Positions 1 through 8,538 of a stretch of DNA of 20,576 nt are shown piece after piece. Within the stretch, counting starts at the first letter, position 1. Each line of letters opens with the position of its first letter. This stretch comes from Planctomycetes bacterium UBA4800 (lineage in GTDB: Bacteria; Planctomycetota; UBA8108; UBA8890; UBA8898): assembly GCA_002402755.1 (NCBI GenBank), contig DHGK01000272.1, positions 1 through 20,576 on the forward strand, written 5' to 3'. The notes beneath the pieces were generated by a model, which was given only the letters and a program-made list of their open reading frames with translations, did no database searches and had not been told where the DNA came from. A program made the position numbers and the translations under genes.

Positions 1-95
1 GGCCGTAGGGGAGGCCGTGTTGTCTCCCCGCCGCGGCCGTAGTACGCTGTCTCCGGCGCGGCGCCCGTGCCGGCGGCCGCGCGAGGAGGTTGCGC

Positions 96-1364
96 ATGAC
101 GCTGCATCGACGCGAGTTTCTGAAGTCGACCGCGCTGCTCGGCGCCGCTGCGGGCGCGTGCCTGGGAGGATGCGCCGCCGCGAAGGCGGGCGCGCCGGCC
201 GCGGCCGCGCCGCGCTACGACACGTCGGCGCTCGGGGAACGCATTCGGGCCGCGGGCGAGAAGACCGGGCTCGCGATCACGAGCGTCGAGACCTATACGG
301 GCGGCGCGAACCTGAGCTTCGCGCGCGTCACGGCCGATGACGGCAGCGAGGGCTGGGGCCAGCTCTCGCCGTTCGACGCCGATGTCAGCGCGACGATCCT
401 GCACCGGAAGATCGCGCCCCACGTGCTCGGCAGGGATCCGGCGGATTTCGAGGCGATCGCCGACCGCTGCATCGAGGCGAACTACAAGTACCCGTGGTCG
501 TTCGTCTGCCGGGCGCTCTGCGGCGTCGACACGGCGCTCTGGGATCTTCTCGCCAGGCGCGCCGGGAAGAGCGTGTGCGCGCTCCTGGGCGGCGCGCCCC
601 GCCCGATCCCGGTCTACGGCTCGAGCATGAGCCGGACGATCTCGCCGCGCGACGAAGGCGCGCGCATGGCGGCGCTCCGCGACAGCGCGGGTTTTCGCGC
701 GTTCAAGGTCCGCGTGGGGAAGGTCAACGGTCACGACGAGGACGAGCGGCCGGGGCGCACCGAAGCCCTGATTCCGGAGGTGCGCCGGGCGGTGGGGGAC
801 GGCACGGGGCTGCTCGCCGACGGCAACAGCTGCTACACGCCGCGGCGCGCGATCGAGGTGGGCAGGCTGCTCGAGGCGCACGGCGGCATCCACTTCGAGG
901 AGCCGTGTCCGTACTGGGAGCTGGAGTGGACGGCCGAGGTCGCGGCGGCGCTGGCGGTCCCCATCGCGGGCGGCGAGCAGGACAACGACCTCGCCCAGTG
1001 GCGCCGCATGCTCGCGTTGCACGCGGTCGACATCGCGCAGCCCGACGTCTGCTACGTCGGCGGCCTGACGCGCGCCCTGCGGGTCGCCATGCTCGCCGCG
1101 GACGCGGGGAAGCTCTGCGTGCCGCACTCGGCGAACCTGTCGTGGGTGACGGTCTTCACGCTGCACCTGGCCGGCGTGATTCCGAACGCCGGCCCCTTCG
1201 TGGAGTTCACGATCGAGGACAACGCGTGGACCCGGAACCTCTACCGCCCCGCGCTCGCCGTCGAGAACGGCTGCGTCGCGATTCCCGAGGGGCCGGGGTG
1301 GGGCGTGACGCTCGATCCGGCGTGGCTGGCGGCGGCGGCGCGCCGGGAAAGCGTGCGGCAGTGA
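96..1364 (+). CDS. Tat-exported enolase-superfamily enzyme (mandelate racemase subgroup)
   Basis: 422 residues. ATG at 96 follows a GAGGAGG ribosome site (83-89); an in-frame TTG at 90 is less likely. The N-terminus has a twin-arginine motif (RREFLK, residues 5-10), a hydrophobic stretch and LGGC (Cys26), so it is probably a Tat-exported lipoprotein. The active-site ladder is complete: Lys204-x-Arg206, metal ligands Asp242, Glu268 and Glu294, then Asp317 and His344. The Asp-Glu-Glu-Asp-His spacings (26, 26, 23, 27) equal those of mandelate racemase (D195, E221, E247, D270, H297). The second Lys of the family KxK motif is Arg here. Known for the family: metal-dependent proton abstraction alpha to a carboxylate, as racemase or acid-sugar dehydratase. 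The substrate cannot be named. The stop overlaps the GTG of the next gene, so the two are probably co-translated. Only weak promoter-like sequence (TTGTCT 20-25, TACGCT 43-48) is seen upstream. Confidence 0.9.
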   Translation: MTLHRREFLKSTALLGAAAGACLGGCAAAKAGAPAAAAPRYDTSALGERIRAAGEKTGLAITSVETYTGGANLSFARVTADDGSEGWGQLSPFDADVSATILHRKIAPHVLGRDPADFEAIADRCIEANYKYPWSFVCRALCGVDTALWDLLARRAGKSVCALLGGAPRPIPVYGSSMSRTISPRDEGARMAALRDSAGFRAFKVRVGKVNGHDEDERPGRTEALIPEVRRAVGDGTGLLADGNSCYTPRRAIEVGRLLEAHGGIHFEEPCPYWELEWTAEVAAALAVPIAGGEQDNDLAQWRRMLALHAVDIAQPDVCYVGGLTRALRVAMLAADAGKLCVPHSANLSWVTVFTLHLAGVIPNAGPFVEFTIEDNAWTRNLYRPALAVENGCVAIPEGPGWGVTLDPAWLAAAARRESVRQ

Positions 1365-2077
1365 GCGACGGCAGCTTCGCGACCACGCGCTGGACCGTCG
1401 TCCTCGCCGCGGGTCGCCGGGGAAGCCCCGAGGCGGGCGCGGCGCTGGCGACGCTGTCGGAGGCGTACTGGTATCCGCTCTACGCCTACGCGCGGCGTCG
1501 GGGGCATACGCCGGAGGACGCCGAGGACCTGACGCAGGGGTTCTTCGCGGAGCTTCTCGAGAAGAACTATGTCCGATCCGCGGATCGGGAGCGCGGGAAG
1601 TTCCGCACGTTCCTGCTGACGGCCTTCGCGCGCTTCCTGTCGAGGGATTACCAGAAGAAGCGCGCGCAGAAGCGCGGCGGCGGCCGGACTCCGCTCCCCT
1701 TCGAGATCTCGAATGCGGAAGGGCGCTACCGGCGCGAACCGTTTCACGACATGACGGCGGAGAAGATGTACGAGCGGCGGTGGGCGCTCACGGTCGTCGA
1801 GCAGGCGCTTGCGCGGCTCGGGGAGCGGTACGCGCGCGCCGGCAAGGAGCGGCTCTTCGAGCGCCTGAAGGGGTACATCGACGGCAGCGGGTCCGACGAC
1901 GTGTACCGGGAGGCGGGGGCGGCGCTCGACCTGAGCGAGGGCGGGGTGAAGGTGGCCGTGCATCGGCTCAAAGAGCGCTTCCGGCAGGCCCTTCGCGATG
2001 AGATCGCGCAGACGGTGAGCGCGCCCGAGCACGTCGAGGAGGAGCTCCGCCATCTCCGGGAGGCGCTCGAACGGTAG
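1361..2077 (+). CDS. ECF-type RNA polymerase sigma factor
   Basis: 238 residues from a GTG that overlaps the preceding stop by four bases (GTGA), implying translational coupling. The N-terminus begins with TTRWTVV at about residues 7-13, typical of sigma factors in Planctomycetes-like genomes. Region 2 (about 25-100) includes YPLYAYARRRG, EDAEDLTQGFFAELLE and a basic stretch with KFRTFLL. Region 4 (about 150-220) contains a helix-turn-helix with LSEGGVKVAVHRLKERFR. A short charged tail follows. No anti-sigma gene is adjacent; instead a Ser/Thr kinase follows after 74 bases. That arrangement is known for ECF groups thought to be regulated through the kinase rather than an anti-sigma factor. 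A candidate cognate promoter lies between the two genes. The family call is secure; targets are unknown. Confidence 0.88.
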   Translation: MSDGSFATTRWTVVLAAGRRGSPEAGAALATLSEAYWYPLYAYARRRGHTPEDAEDLTQGFFAELLEKNYVRSADRERGKFRTFLLTAFARFLSRDYQKKRAQKRGGGRTPLPFEISNAEGRYRREPFHDMTAEKMYERRWALTVVEQALARLGERYARAGKERLFERLKGYIDGSGSDDVYREAGAALDLSEGGVKVAVHRLKERFRQALRDEIAQTVSAPEHVEEELRHLREALER

Positions 2078-2094
2078 CGCGGCGCGCCGGCGCC

Positions 2095-2120
2095 TGTAAC
2101 CTTTCCGAAGAATTCCGTAA
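2095..2120 (+). promoter_or_regulatory. Candidate ECF-type promoter of the kinase gene
   Basis: TGTAAC (2095-2100) and CGTAA (2116-2120) are separated by 15 bases, in an AT-richer stretch just after the sigma gene. A GTAAC-like -35 and CGT-containing -10 resemble many ECF sigma promoters. CCTGT (2093-2097) and ACAGG (2124-2128) form a short inverted repeat around it. The match is by eye, and the link to the upstream sigma factor is inference. Confidence 0.35.
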
Positions 2121-2151
2121 TCGACAGGCGTGACCACAAGGAGACACGACC

Positions 2152-3693
2152 ATGGAAGCTCAACGCCGTTGCCCGCGATGTAATGCCGTGCGTGCGCCTG
2201 ATGCCCCCGAAGGCCTTTGCCCCGCCTGTCTGCTCGGGGCCGGCCTCGCCGCCGCCGGCGCCGGGAGCGCCGCGGAGACCGCCGCGCATCTGTCCGCGGG
2301 CTTCGTCCCGCCGGCGGTCCAGGACATGGCCCGCCTGTTCCCGCAACTGGAGATCGTCGAGTTCCTCGGCCGGGGCGGCATGAGCGCCGTGTACAAGGCC
2401 AGGCAGCCGAACCTGGGGCGCGTCGTTGCGATAAAGGTCCTGCCCGCGAACCTCGCCGCCGTTCCCGGCTTCGCCGAGCGCTTCGTGCGCGAAGCGCAGG
2501 CGCTCGCCAGGCTCAACCACCCGAACATCGTGGCCGTGCACGATTTCGGCCGCAGCGGGGATCTCTTCTACTTCGTCATGGAGTACGTCGACGGCCCGAA
2601 CCTCAGGCGGCGCATCCAGGACGGAACCCTGACGCCGGCCGAGGTCCTGGCGATCATCCCCAGAATTTGCGAGGCGCTCCAGTACGCCCACGACGAGGGC
2701 GTCGTCCACCGGGACATCAAGCCGGAGAACATCCTCACGACGAGCCGCGGGCAGGTCAAGATCGCGGATTTCGGCATCGCGAAGCTCCTGCAGGTCGATC
2801 GGCCGCAACCGGCGCTCACGGAGAGCGGGCAGGTGATGGGGACGCCGCATTACATGGCGCCCGAGCAGGTCGAGCACCCGCGCCAGGTCGATCACCGGGC
2901 CGACATCTACTCGCTCGGCGTCGTGTTCTACGAGCTCTTGACGGGCGAACTGCCGCTCGGGAAGTTCTCGCCGCCGTCGGCCAAGGTGCACGTGGACCTG
3001 CGCCTGGACGAAGTCGTGCTGAAGGCCCTGGAGAAGGAGCCCGAGCGGCGCTACCAGCGGGCGAGCGAGATGAAGAGCCGGGTCGAGACCGCCGCGACAT
3101 GGCCGGCGGCGGCCGCCGGAGCGTACGCGGCGGCGCCGTTCGCCGTGCCGCTACAGGACGGAGGGAGCGGCAGCGCGGCCCGCGCCGCCGGCGCCGAAGC
3201 ACGGCGCGTTCCTGCGGGCGAGCTGCCGCGGCTCTGCAAGCTGCCCCTGTGGGGGGCGGCATGGGCGGTGTTCGGCCTGGCGGCGGCGGTCATGTTCTTC
3301 ACGGTCAGGCAGGTCGAGATTCACGCGGGAACGCCGCCTGAGCCTCCCGCGAGCGCCTCGATTCTCAAGATCCTGGCCATGGCCGCCGGCATCATCGGCC
3401 TGGCCGCGCCGGTGGGCGCGACGGTGCTCGGGTTTCTCGGCATCGCGAAGATCCGCGCATCGTCCGGCCGGCTCTACGGCATGATCCTCGCCGTGTTCGT
3501 GGCGCTGCTCTACCCGATCCTGATCGGCGATGCGATTCTGTACGCGGTGTTCGATGCCGTCAGGAGGAACACGGATCTGTGGAACATCCTGCTGCTCGTC
3601 TGGGTGCTCGTCATCCTGGCGCTGGACTGGCTTGCCATCCGCGCCGTGTGGAGAGCTTCGACGCATACCGCCGGCGGCCGCTACCCGGAATGA
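2152..3693 (+). CDS. Membrane Ser/Thr protein kinase with N-terminal Cys4 knuckle
   Basis: 513 residues; AAGGAG (2138-2143) sits eight bases before the ATG. A small zinc-ribbon-like module has CxxC pairs at Cys7/Cys10 and Cys23/Cys26. A complete Hanks-type kinase domain follows: glycine loop GRGGMSAVYKA (about 75), Lys95 in VAIKVL, HRDIKPEN with catalytic Asp188, DFG at Asp206, and MAPEQ. It therefore looks active. After a linker rich in Ala and charged residues, four hydrophobic segments (about 365-385, 405-430, 445-470 and 480-500) anchor the C-terminus in the membrane. The location directly downstream of an ECF sigma gene suggests that the kinase controls or responds through that sigma factor. 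The kinase call is firm; the regulatory link is inferred from context. Confidence 0.92.
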   Translation: MEAQRRCPRCNAVRAPDAPEGLCPACLLGAGLAAAGAGSAAETAAHLSAGFVPPAVQDMARLFPQLEIVEFLGRGGMSAVYKARQPNLGRVVAIKVLPANLAAVPGFAERFVREAQALARLNHPNIVAVHDFGRSGDLFYFVMEYVDGPNLRRRIQDGTLTPAEVLAIIPRICEALQYAHDEGVVHRDIKPENILTTSRGQVKIADFGIAKLLQVDRPQPALTESGQVMGTPHYMAPEQVEHPRQVDHRADIYSLGVVFYELLTGELPLGKFSPPSAKVHVDLRLDEVVLKALEKEPERRYQRASEMKSRVETAATWPAAAAGAYAAAPFAVPLQDGGSGSAARAAGAEARRVPAGELPRLCKLPLWGAAWAVFGLAAAVMFFTVRQVEIHAGTPPEPPASASILKILAMAAGIIGLAAPVGATVLGFLGIAKIRASSGRLYGMILAVFVALLYPILIGDAILYAVFDAVRRNTDLWNILLLVWVLVILALDWLAIRAVWRASTHTAGGRYPE

Positions 3694-3775
3694 CGCCGAG
3701 GGTTTAACATCCGAGCGTGGCGGCGGCGCTGGTGTGTCGCCCGAGGCATCGGCTCGGCAGCAAAGGAGAACGAAC

Positions 3776-4651
3776 GTGAGAAGGATTGTGTGCGCGGCGG
3801 CGATCATCACGGCGCTGGCGGCGGTGTCGGCTTCGGCCCAGGGCAGGCGGGCGGAAGGGCCCGGCGGCGCCTCGCTGCTCGGCCTCTTCGACACGAACCG
3901 CGACGGCACGATCGGGAAGGACGAGATCGAGGGCGCCGCGGCCGCGCTCAAGGCGCTCGACAGGAACGGCGACGGGGCGCTCGGCGCCGATGAGCTGCGG
4001 GGCCAGGCGCGGGGCGGGCCGCCCGAGGGCAGGAGGCCCGAGGCCGGGAGCGCCGCCGGCGCCGCGGCCATGTTCGAGAAGCCGCTCGTGCCCAGGGACG
4101 ACGCCGAGAAGAAGATCGTCGAGGCGATCCGGACGATGCAGCAGGGACCGCGCTATGCGAACGTTCCCGACAAGCACGGCCGCTTCCTGCGGCTCATCAC
4201 GGAGGCGCTCGGCGCCACGCGCGTCGTCGAGATCGGCACCTCGACCGGCGAGTCGGCCGTGTGGTTCGCGCTCGCGCTCCGGACGACGGGCGGCACGCTC
4301 GTCACCCACGAGATCGACAAGGGCAGGGCCGAGACCGCGCGCGCCAGTTTCAAGAAGGCGGGCGTCGAGGGCCTGATCACGGTCATCGAGGGCGACGCCC
4401 ACGAGACCGTGAAGCAGCACAAGGACCCCATCGACATCCTGTTCCTCGACGCCGACAAGCAGGGCTACCTGGACTACCTCGAGAAGCTGCTGCCGCTGGT
4501 CCGCCCGGGCGGCCTGATCGTTGCCCACAACATGACGCCGCGCCAGGCCGATCCGCGCTACGTCGAGTTCATCACGACCAGGCCCGATCTTGAGACGACC
4601 TTCCTCTTCATGGAAGAGGGCGGCGTCGGCGTGACGATGAAAAAGCGATAG
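3776..4651 (+). CDS. Secreted EF-hand / class I O-methyltransferase fusion
   Basis: 291 residues from GTG 3776, chosen because AAAGGAG (3762-3768) precedes it and translation begins with a clear Sec signal peptide (MRRIVCAAAI...) with a SASA|Q-type cleavage site near residue 22. Two canonical EF-hand loops follow: DTNRDGTIGKDE (about 39-50) and DRNGDGALGADE (about 62-73). From about residue 95 there is an O-methyltransferase family 3 (catechol/caffeoyl-CoA type) domain: VVEIGTSTGES for SAM binding, HEIDKGRAE, LFLDADKQGYLDYL, and LVRPGGLIVAHN. The last motif normally reads DN, so a metal ligand Asp appears replaced by His. Export of a SAM-dependent enzyme is unexpected because SAM is cytoplasmic. 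No strong promoter is seen in the 82-base gap after the kinase (only TAACAT at 3705-3710). The stop is two bases before the permease start. Confidence 0.85.
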   Translation: MRRIVCAAAIITALAAVSASAQGRRAEGPGGASLLGLFDTNRDGTIGKDEIEGAAAALKALDRNGDGALGADELRGQARGGPPEGRRPEAGSAAGAAAMFEKPLVPRDDAEKKIVEAIRTMQQGPRYANVPDKHGRFLRLITEALGATRVVEIGTSTGESAVWFALALRTTGGTLVTHEIDKGRAETARASFKKAGVEGLITVIEGDAHETVKQHKDPIDILFLDADKQGYLDYLEKLLPLVRPGGLIVAHNMTPRQADPRYVEFITTRPDLETTFLFMEEGGVGVTMKKR

Positions 4652-4653
4652 CG

Positions 4654-6081
4654 ATGGATCCCCGCGCCACACGCGACGCGGATCCGCAGCCGGCCTCGGA
4701 GCCCGCGGGCGGCGCCATCGTGCCGCGCCTCGGGCTCTGGGACGCCGTGAGCATCATCGTCGGCATCGTCGTCGGCACGGCGATCTTCCGCTCGGCGCCG
4801 ACCGTCTTCCAGAACGTCGCCGGGCCGTGGCAGGCGCTGGGAGTGTGGCTCCTCGGCGGCGTCCTGTGCCTCTTCGGCGCGTTCTGCTACGCCGAGCTCG
4901 CGACCGCGTACCCGCGCAACGGCGGAGACTACGAGTACCTGACCCGCGCCTTCGGCCCGGGGGCCGGGTTCCTGTTCGGGTGGGCGCAGCTCACGGTGAT
5001 CCTGACGGGCAGCATCGGCGTCATGGCGTACGCGTTCGCCGATTACGCGCTGCGGCTCGGCGGGCTGCCCGAGGAGACGATCCCGTACCTCGCGGCGGGC
5101 GCGATCGTCGCCGTCTCGGCCGTGAACCTGCTCGGGATCCTCGTCGGGAAGTACGTCCAGAACGTGCTGACCCTCGCCAAGATCGCGGGGCTCGGCGGCG
5201 TCGTGCTGGCGGGCGCGCTCTGGGGGGGCGAGGGGGCGCGCGAGGGCGCGGCGGCTCCCTCCGGCCTCATGGGGCCGGGCCTGGGGCTCGCGCTCGTGCT
5301 GGTGCTCTACACCTACGGCGGCTGGAACGATGCGTCGTTCGTCGCCGCCGAGGTCCGGAACCAGCGCCGCAACATGCCGCGCGCCCTGATTCTCGGAATC
5401 GGGGGAATCGCCGTCATCTATCTCCTCGTCAACGCGGCCTACCTGTGGGTGCTCGGGTTCGAGGGGGCGCGGGCGACCGCCACGCCGGCGGCCGATGTCC
5501 TCCAGCGCACCGCCGGCTCGTGGGGCGCCGCGGCGATCAGCGCGCTCGTGATGGTGTCGGCGCTCGGCGCGATCAACGGCATGATCCTCACGGGCGCGCG
5601 CGTGTACGCGACGGTGGGCGAGGATCACAGGATCTTCAAGCGGCTCGGCGCCTGGAATCCGAGGACCGGCGCGCCGGTCGCTGCCATCGTCGCCCAGGCG
5701 TGCGTGGCGCTGATCCTCGTGCTGCTCGTGGGCACGGCGCGCGGCCGCGGCGCCATCAACGGGCTGGTCGCGGCGATGGGCGTCGGGACGATTCCCTGGA
5801 GCGACTACGGCGGCGGGTTCGACACGCTCATCGCCGGCACGGCGCCCGTGTTCTGGTCGTTCTTCCTGCTCACGGGCGCTGCGTTCTTCGTCCTGCGATT
5901 CACGGACCGCGCCAGGGAACGCCCCTTCGCGGTCCCGCTGTTCCCGCTGCCGCCGCTCGTCTTCTGCGGCACGTGCATCTACATGCTGTGGAACAGCCTC
6001 GCGTACGCCGGCTGGCTCGCCCTTCTCGGCGGCGTGCCGCTCGGCGCCGGCGCCGTAGTATACTGGCTGCGCCGGCGCTGA
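4654..6081 (+). CDS. APC-superfamily amino-acid permease
   Basis: 475 residues, about 12 hydrophobic segments after a short polar N-terminus of about 25 residues. The first helix has the permease signature region IIVGIVVGTAIF (about 34-45). GGDYEYLTRAFGP with GFLFGW (about 90-110) is typical of APC/LAT-type amino-acid transporters. YGGWNDASFVAAEVRNQRRN (about 218-237) is the conserved loop after the mid-protein helices. The ATG lies two bases after the methyltransferase stop, so the genes are probably translationally coupled. I see no good separate ribosome site, as the upstream sequence is the end of the methyltransferase. Function is import or exchange of amino acids across the inner membrane; the substrate is not predictable. 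Confidence 0.88.
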   Translation: MDPRATRDADPQPASEPAGGAIVPRLGLWDAVSIIVGIVVGTAIFRSAPTVFQNVAGPWQALGVWLLGGVLCLFGAFCYAELATAYPRNGGDYEYLTRAFGPGAGFLFGWAQLTVILTGSIGVMAYAFADYALRLGGLPEETIPYLAAGAIVAVSAVNLLGILVGKYVQNVLTLAKIAGLGGVVLAGALWGGEGAREGAAAPSGLMGPGLGLALVLVLYTYGGWNDASFVAAEVRNQRRNMPRALILGIGGIAVIYLLVNAAYLWVLGFEGARATATPAADVLQRTAGSWGAAAISALVMVSALGAINGMILTGARVYATVGEDHRIFKRLGAWNPRTGAPVAAIVAQACVALILVLLVGTARGRGAINGLVAAMGVGTIPWSDYGGGFDTLIAGTAPVFWSFFLLTGAAFFVLRFTDRARERPFAVPLFPLPPLVFCGTCIYMLWNSLAYAGWLALLGGVPLGAGAVVYWLRRR

Positions 6082-6351
6082 TGCCGCGCGGCGCGGCGCG
6101 GGCGGTCCTCGCGCGCGGCGGCGCGGCGCCGGAGGCGAGAGAAGGCGCCATTCCACGATTGCGGGATTTTTCTTCAAGTTGTTGCGGTTCAAGGAGATGC
6201 GATGCCTCCGGATGCGCCGAAAAAGGGGGGCATTGACATGAAGAGCGCGGATGTGATAAAATGGAAACCAATTCGAGAGAAGAGCACGTACGTTCCGGAC
6301 GGAAACCTGAGAAACTGGACATACAACGGGCTTAAGAAGGGTTCCACGACC
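6082..6351. other. Intergenic leader region before the PEP-CTERM gene
   Basis: 270 bases without a convincing gene. The left part is very GC-rich with a 6-bp GGCGCC repeat pair (6125-6130 and 6144-6149). From about 6150 the base composition falls noticeably and a good promoter appears at 6233-6260. An in-frame upstream extension of the PEP-CTERM reading frame exists from 6202, but it would place about 50 polar residues before the signal peptide and is rejected. Confidence 0.6.
6233..6260 (+). promoter_or_regulatory. Sigma-70-type promoter of the PEP-CTERM gene
   Basis: TTGACA (6233-6238) is a perfect -35. After a 16-base gap comes GATAAA (6255-6260), preceded by TG at 6252-6253 as an extended -10. 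A start near 6267 gives a leader of about 85 bases. It is placed inside the only frame extension of the downstream gene, which supports the ATG at 6352. Confidence 0.6.
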
Positions 6352-6987
6352 ATGAAGAAAGTTCTTGCGGTGACTTTGGCGGCGGCGCTCACCGGGACGT
6401 TCGCGTACGCGGACACGTTCGGGTTCGAGTGCGTCACGAACAACCTTCCGGGCAACGGGGACATAGGCGAGGCCCAACTGTTCGTCGATGTGACGGCGAG
6501 CGGCGGCATCGCCACGTTCGTGTTCACGAATACCGGCCCGGAGACGTGCGTGATCACCGACGTTTACTTCTACGACGGCGTTCTGTTCGACACGAGCTAC
6601 CTCAGCCTGGAGGGTTCTGCTGGCGTGGAATTCGAGGAAGGAGCCAAGCCGTCGTTCCTCCCCGGCGACTGGAATCGCGATCCCACGCTGACCGTTTTCG
6701 CCTCTGCGGGTTCAAGCCCGATGGCCGACGGCGTCGATCCGGGCGAGTCGCTGACGATCCAGATCGGACTTCTTGCCGGCATCACCGAGGCCGACATTCT
6801 TGCGGCGCTCAACAACCGCACGTTCCTGATCGGCGTCAAGGTTCAGGGATTCGACAACGAGGGGAGCGAGGCATTCATCACGCTTCCGAACACGACGCCC
6901 GTCCCCGAGCCCTGCACCCTTGCCCTCATGGGCCTGGGCGGGCTCCTCGCGCTCGGTGTTCCCGCCCTCCGCAGAAGGCAGCGCTGA
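6352..6987 (+). CDS. PEP-CTERM sorting-signal protein
   Basis: 211 residues. The start at 6352 gives a clean Sec signal peptide (MKKVLAVTLAAALTG... cleaved near AYA|D, residue 20). AAGAAGG (6334-6340) is a weak ribosome site 11 bases upstream. The mature part (about 21-183) is acidic with many beta-prone stretches and two Cys (FECV, ETCV). The C-terminus is a textbook PEP-CTERM: VPEP at 184-187, a hydrophobic helix rich in Leu, Gly and Ala, then RRRQR. In this family the tail is recognised by an exosortase and the protein is delivered to the cell surface or exopolysaccharide matrix. No exosortase gene is in the window. The gene has its own promoter and terminator and is probably monocistronic. 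The role of the mature domain is unknown. Confidence 0.88.
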   Translation: MKKVLAVTLAAALTGTFAYADTFGFECVTNNLPGNGDIGEAQLFVDVTASGGIATFVFTNTGPETCVITDVYFYDGVLFDTSYLSLEGSAGVEFEEGAKPSFLPGDWNRDPTLTVFASAGSSPMADGVDPGESLTIQIGLLAGITEADILAALNNRTFLIGVKVQGFDNEGSEAFITLPNTTPVPEPCTLALMGLGGLLALGVPALRRRQR

Positions 6988-7014
6988 CCGCGGCCCGAGC
7001 CGCACGCGCGCGGG

Positions 7015-7058
7015 AGCAGCCCGCGGCGATTCGTCGCCGCGGGCTGCTTCTGTTGTTC
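7015..7058 (+). terminator. Rho-independent terminator after the PEP-CTERM gene
   Basis: A perfect 15-bp stem (7015-7029 with 7034-7048) closes on a TTCG tetraloop (7030-7033) and is followed by the T-rich run TCTGTTGTT. It starts 28 bases after the stop codon. This is the clearest intrinsic terminator in the window. Confidence 0.85.
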
Positions 7059-7103
7059 GACCCGCGTGCGCGGGGACGCGGGGGCCCGATCGCGCACGCC
7101 GCG

Positions 7104-7132
7104 TTGAAGCCCGTGCGCCGGATGGGTAGAAT
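7104..7132 (+). promoter_or_regulatory. Sigma-70-type promoter of citrate synthase
   Basis: TTGAAG (7104-7109), 17 bases, TAGAAT (7127-7132). A start near 7139 gives a leader of about 56 bases. The leader contains a 9-bp GC hairpin (7150-7171) ending 13 bases before the ribosome site. The placement right after the terminator supports an independent transcription unit. Confidence 0.6.
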
Positions 7133-7194
7133 CGTCCTCCATCGTTTGCCGCCGCCGCGTGCGCGGCGGCGCCGACAACCGCACGGAGACCGGT

Positions 7195-8523
<1,329 letters not shown>

Positions 8524-8538
8524 CGTCCGGCCGGCGCA

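Noticed and set aside
1..95. Strong promoter or repeat at the left edge
   Set aside because: Only weak hexamers (TTGTCT, TACGCT) and loosely similar GCCGT/TGTCTCC words are present.
3530..3775. N-terminal extension of the EF-hand methyltransferase frame into the kinase gene
   Set aside because: The extension overlaps the kinase C-terminus in another frame, whereas GTG 3776 has a ribosome site and begins a signal peptide.
6125..6172. GGCGCC repeat followed by a T5 run as a terminator for the permease
   Set aside because: The stem is only 6 bp with a 13-base loop, and the T-run is 17 bases away from it.
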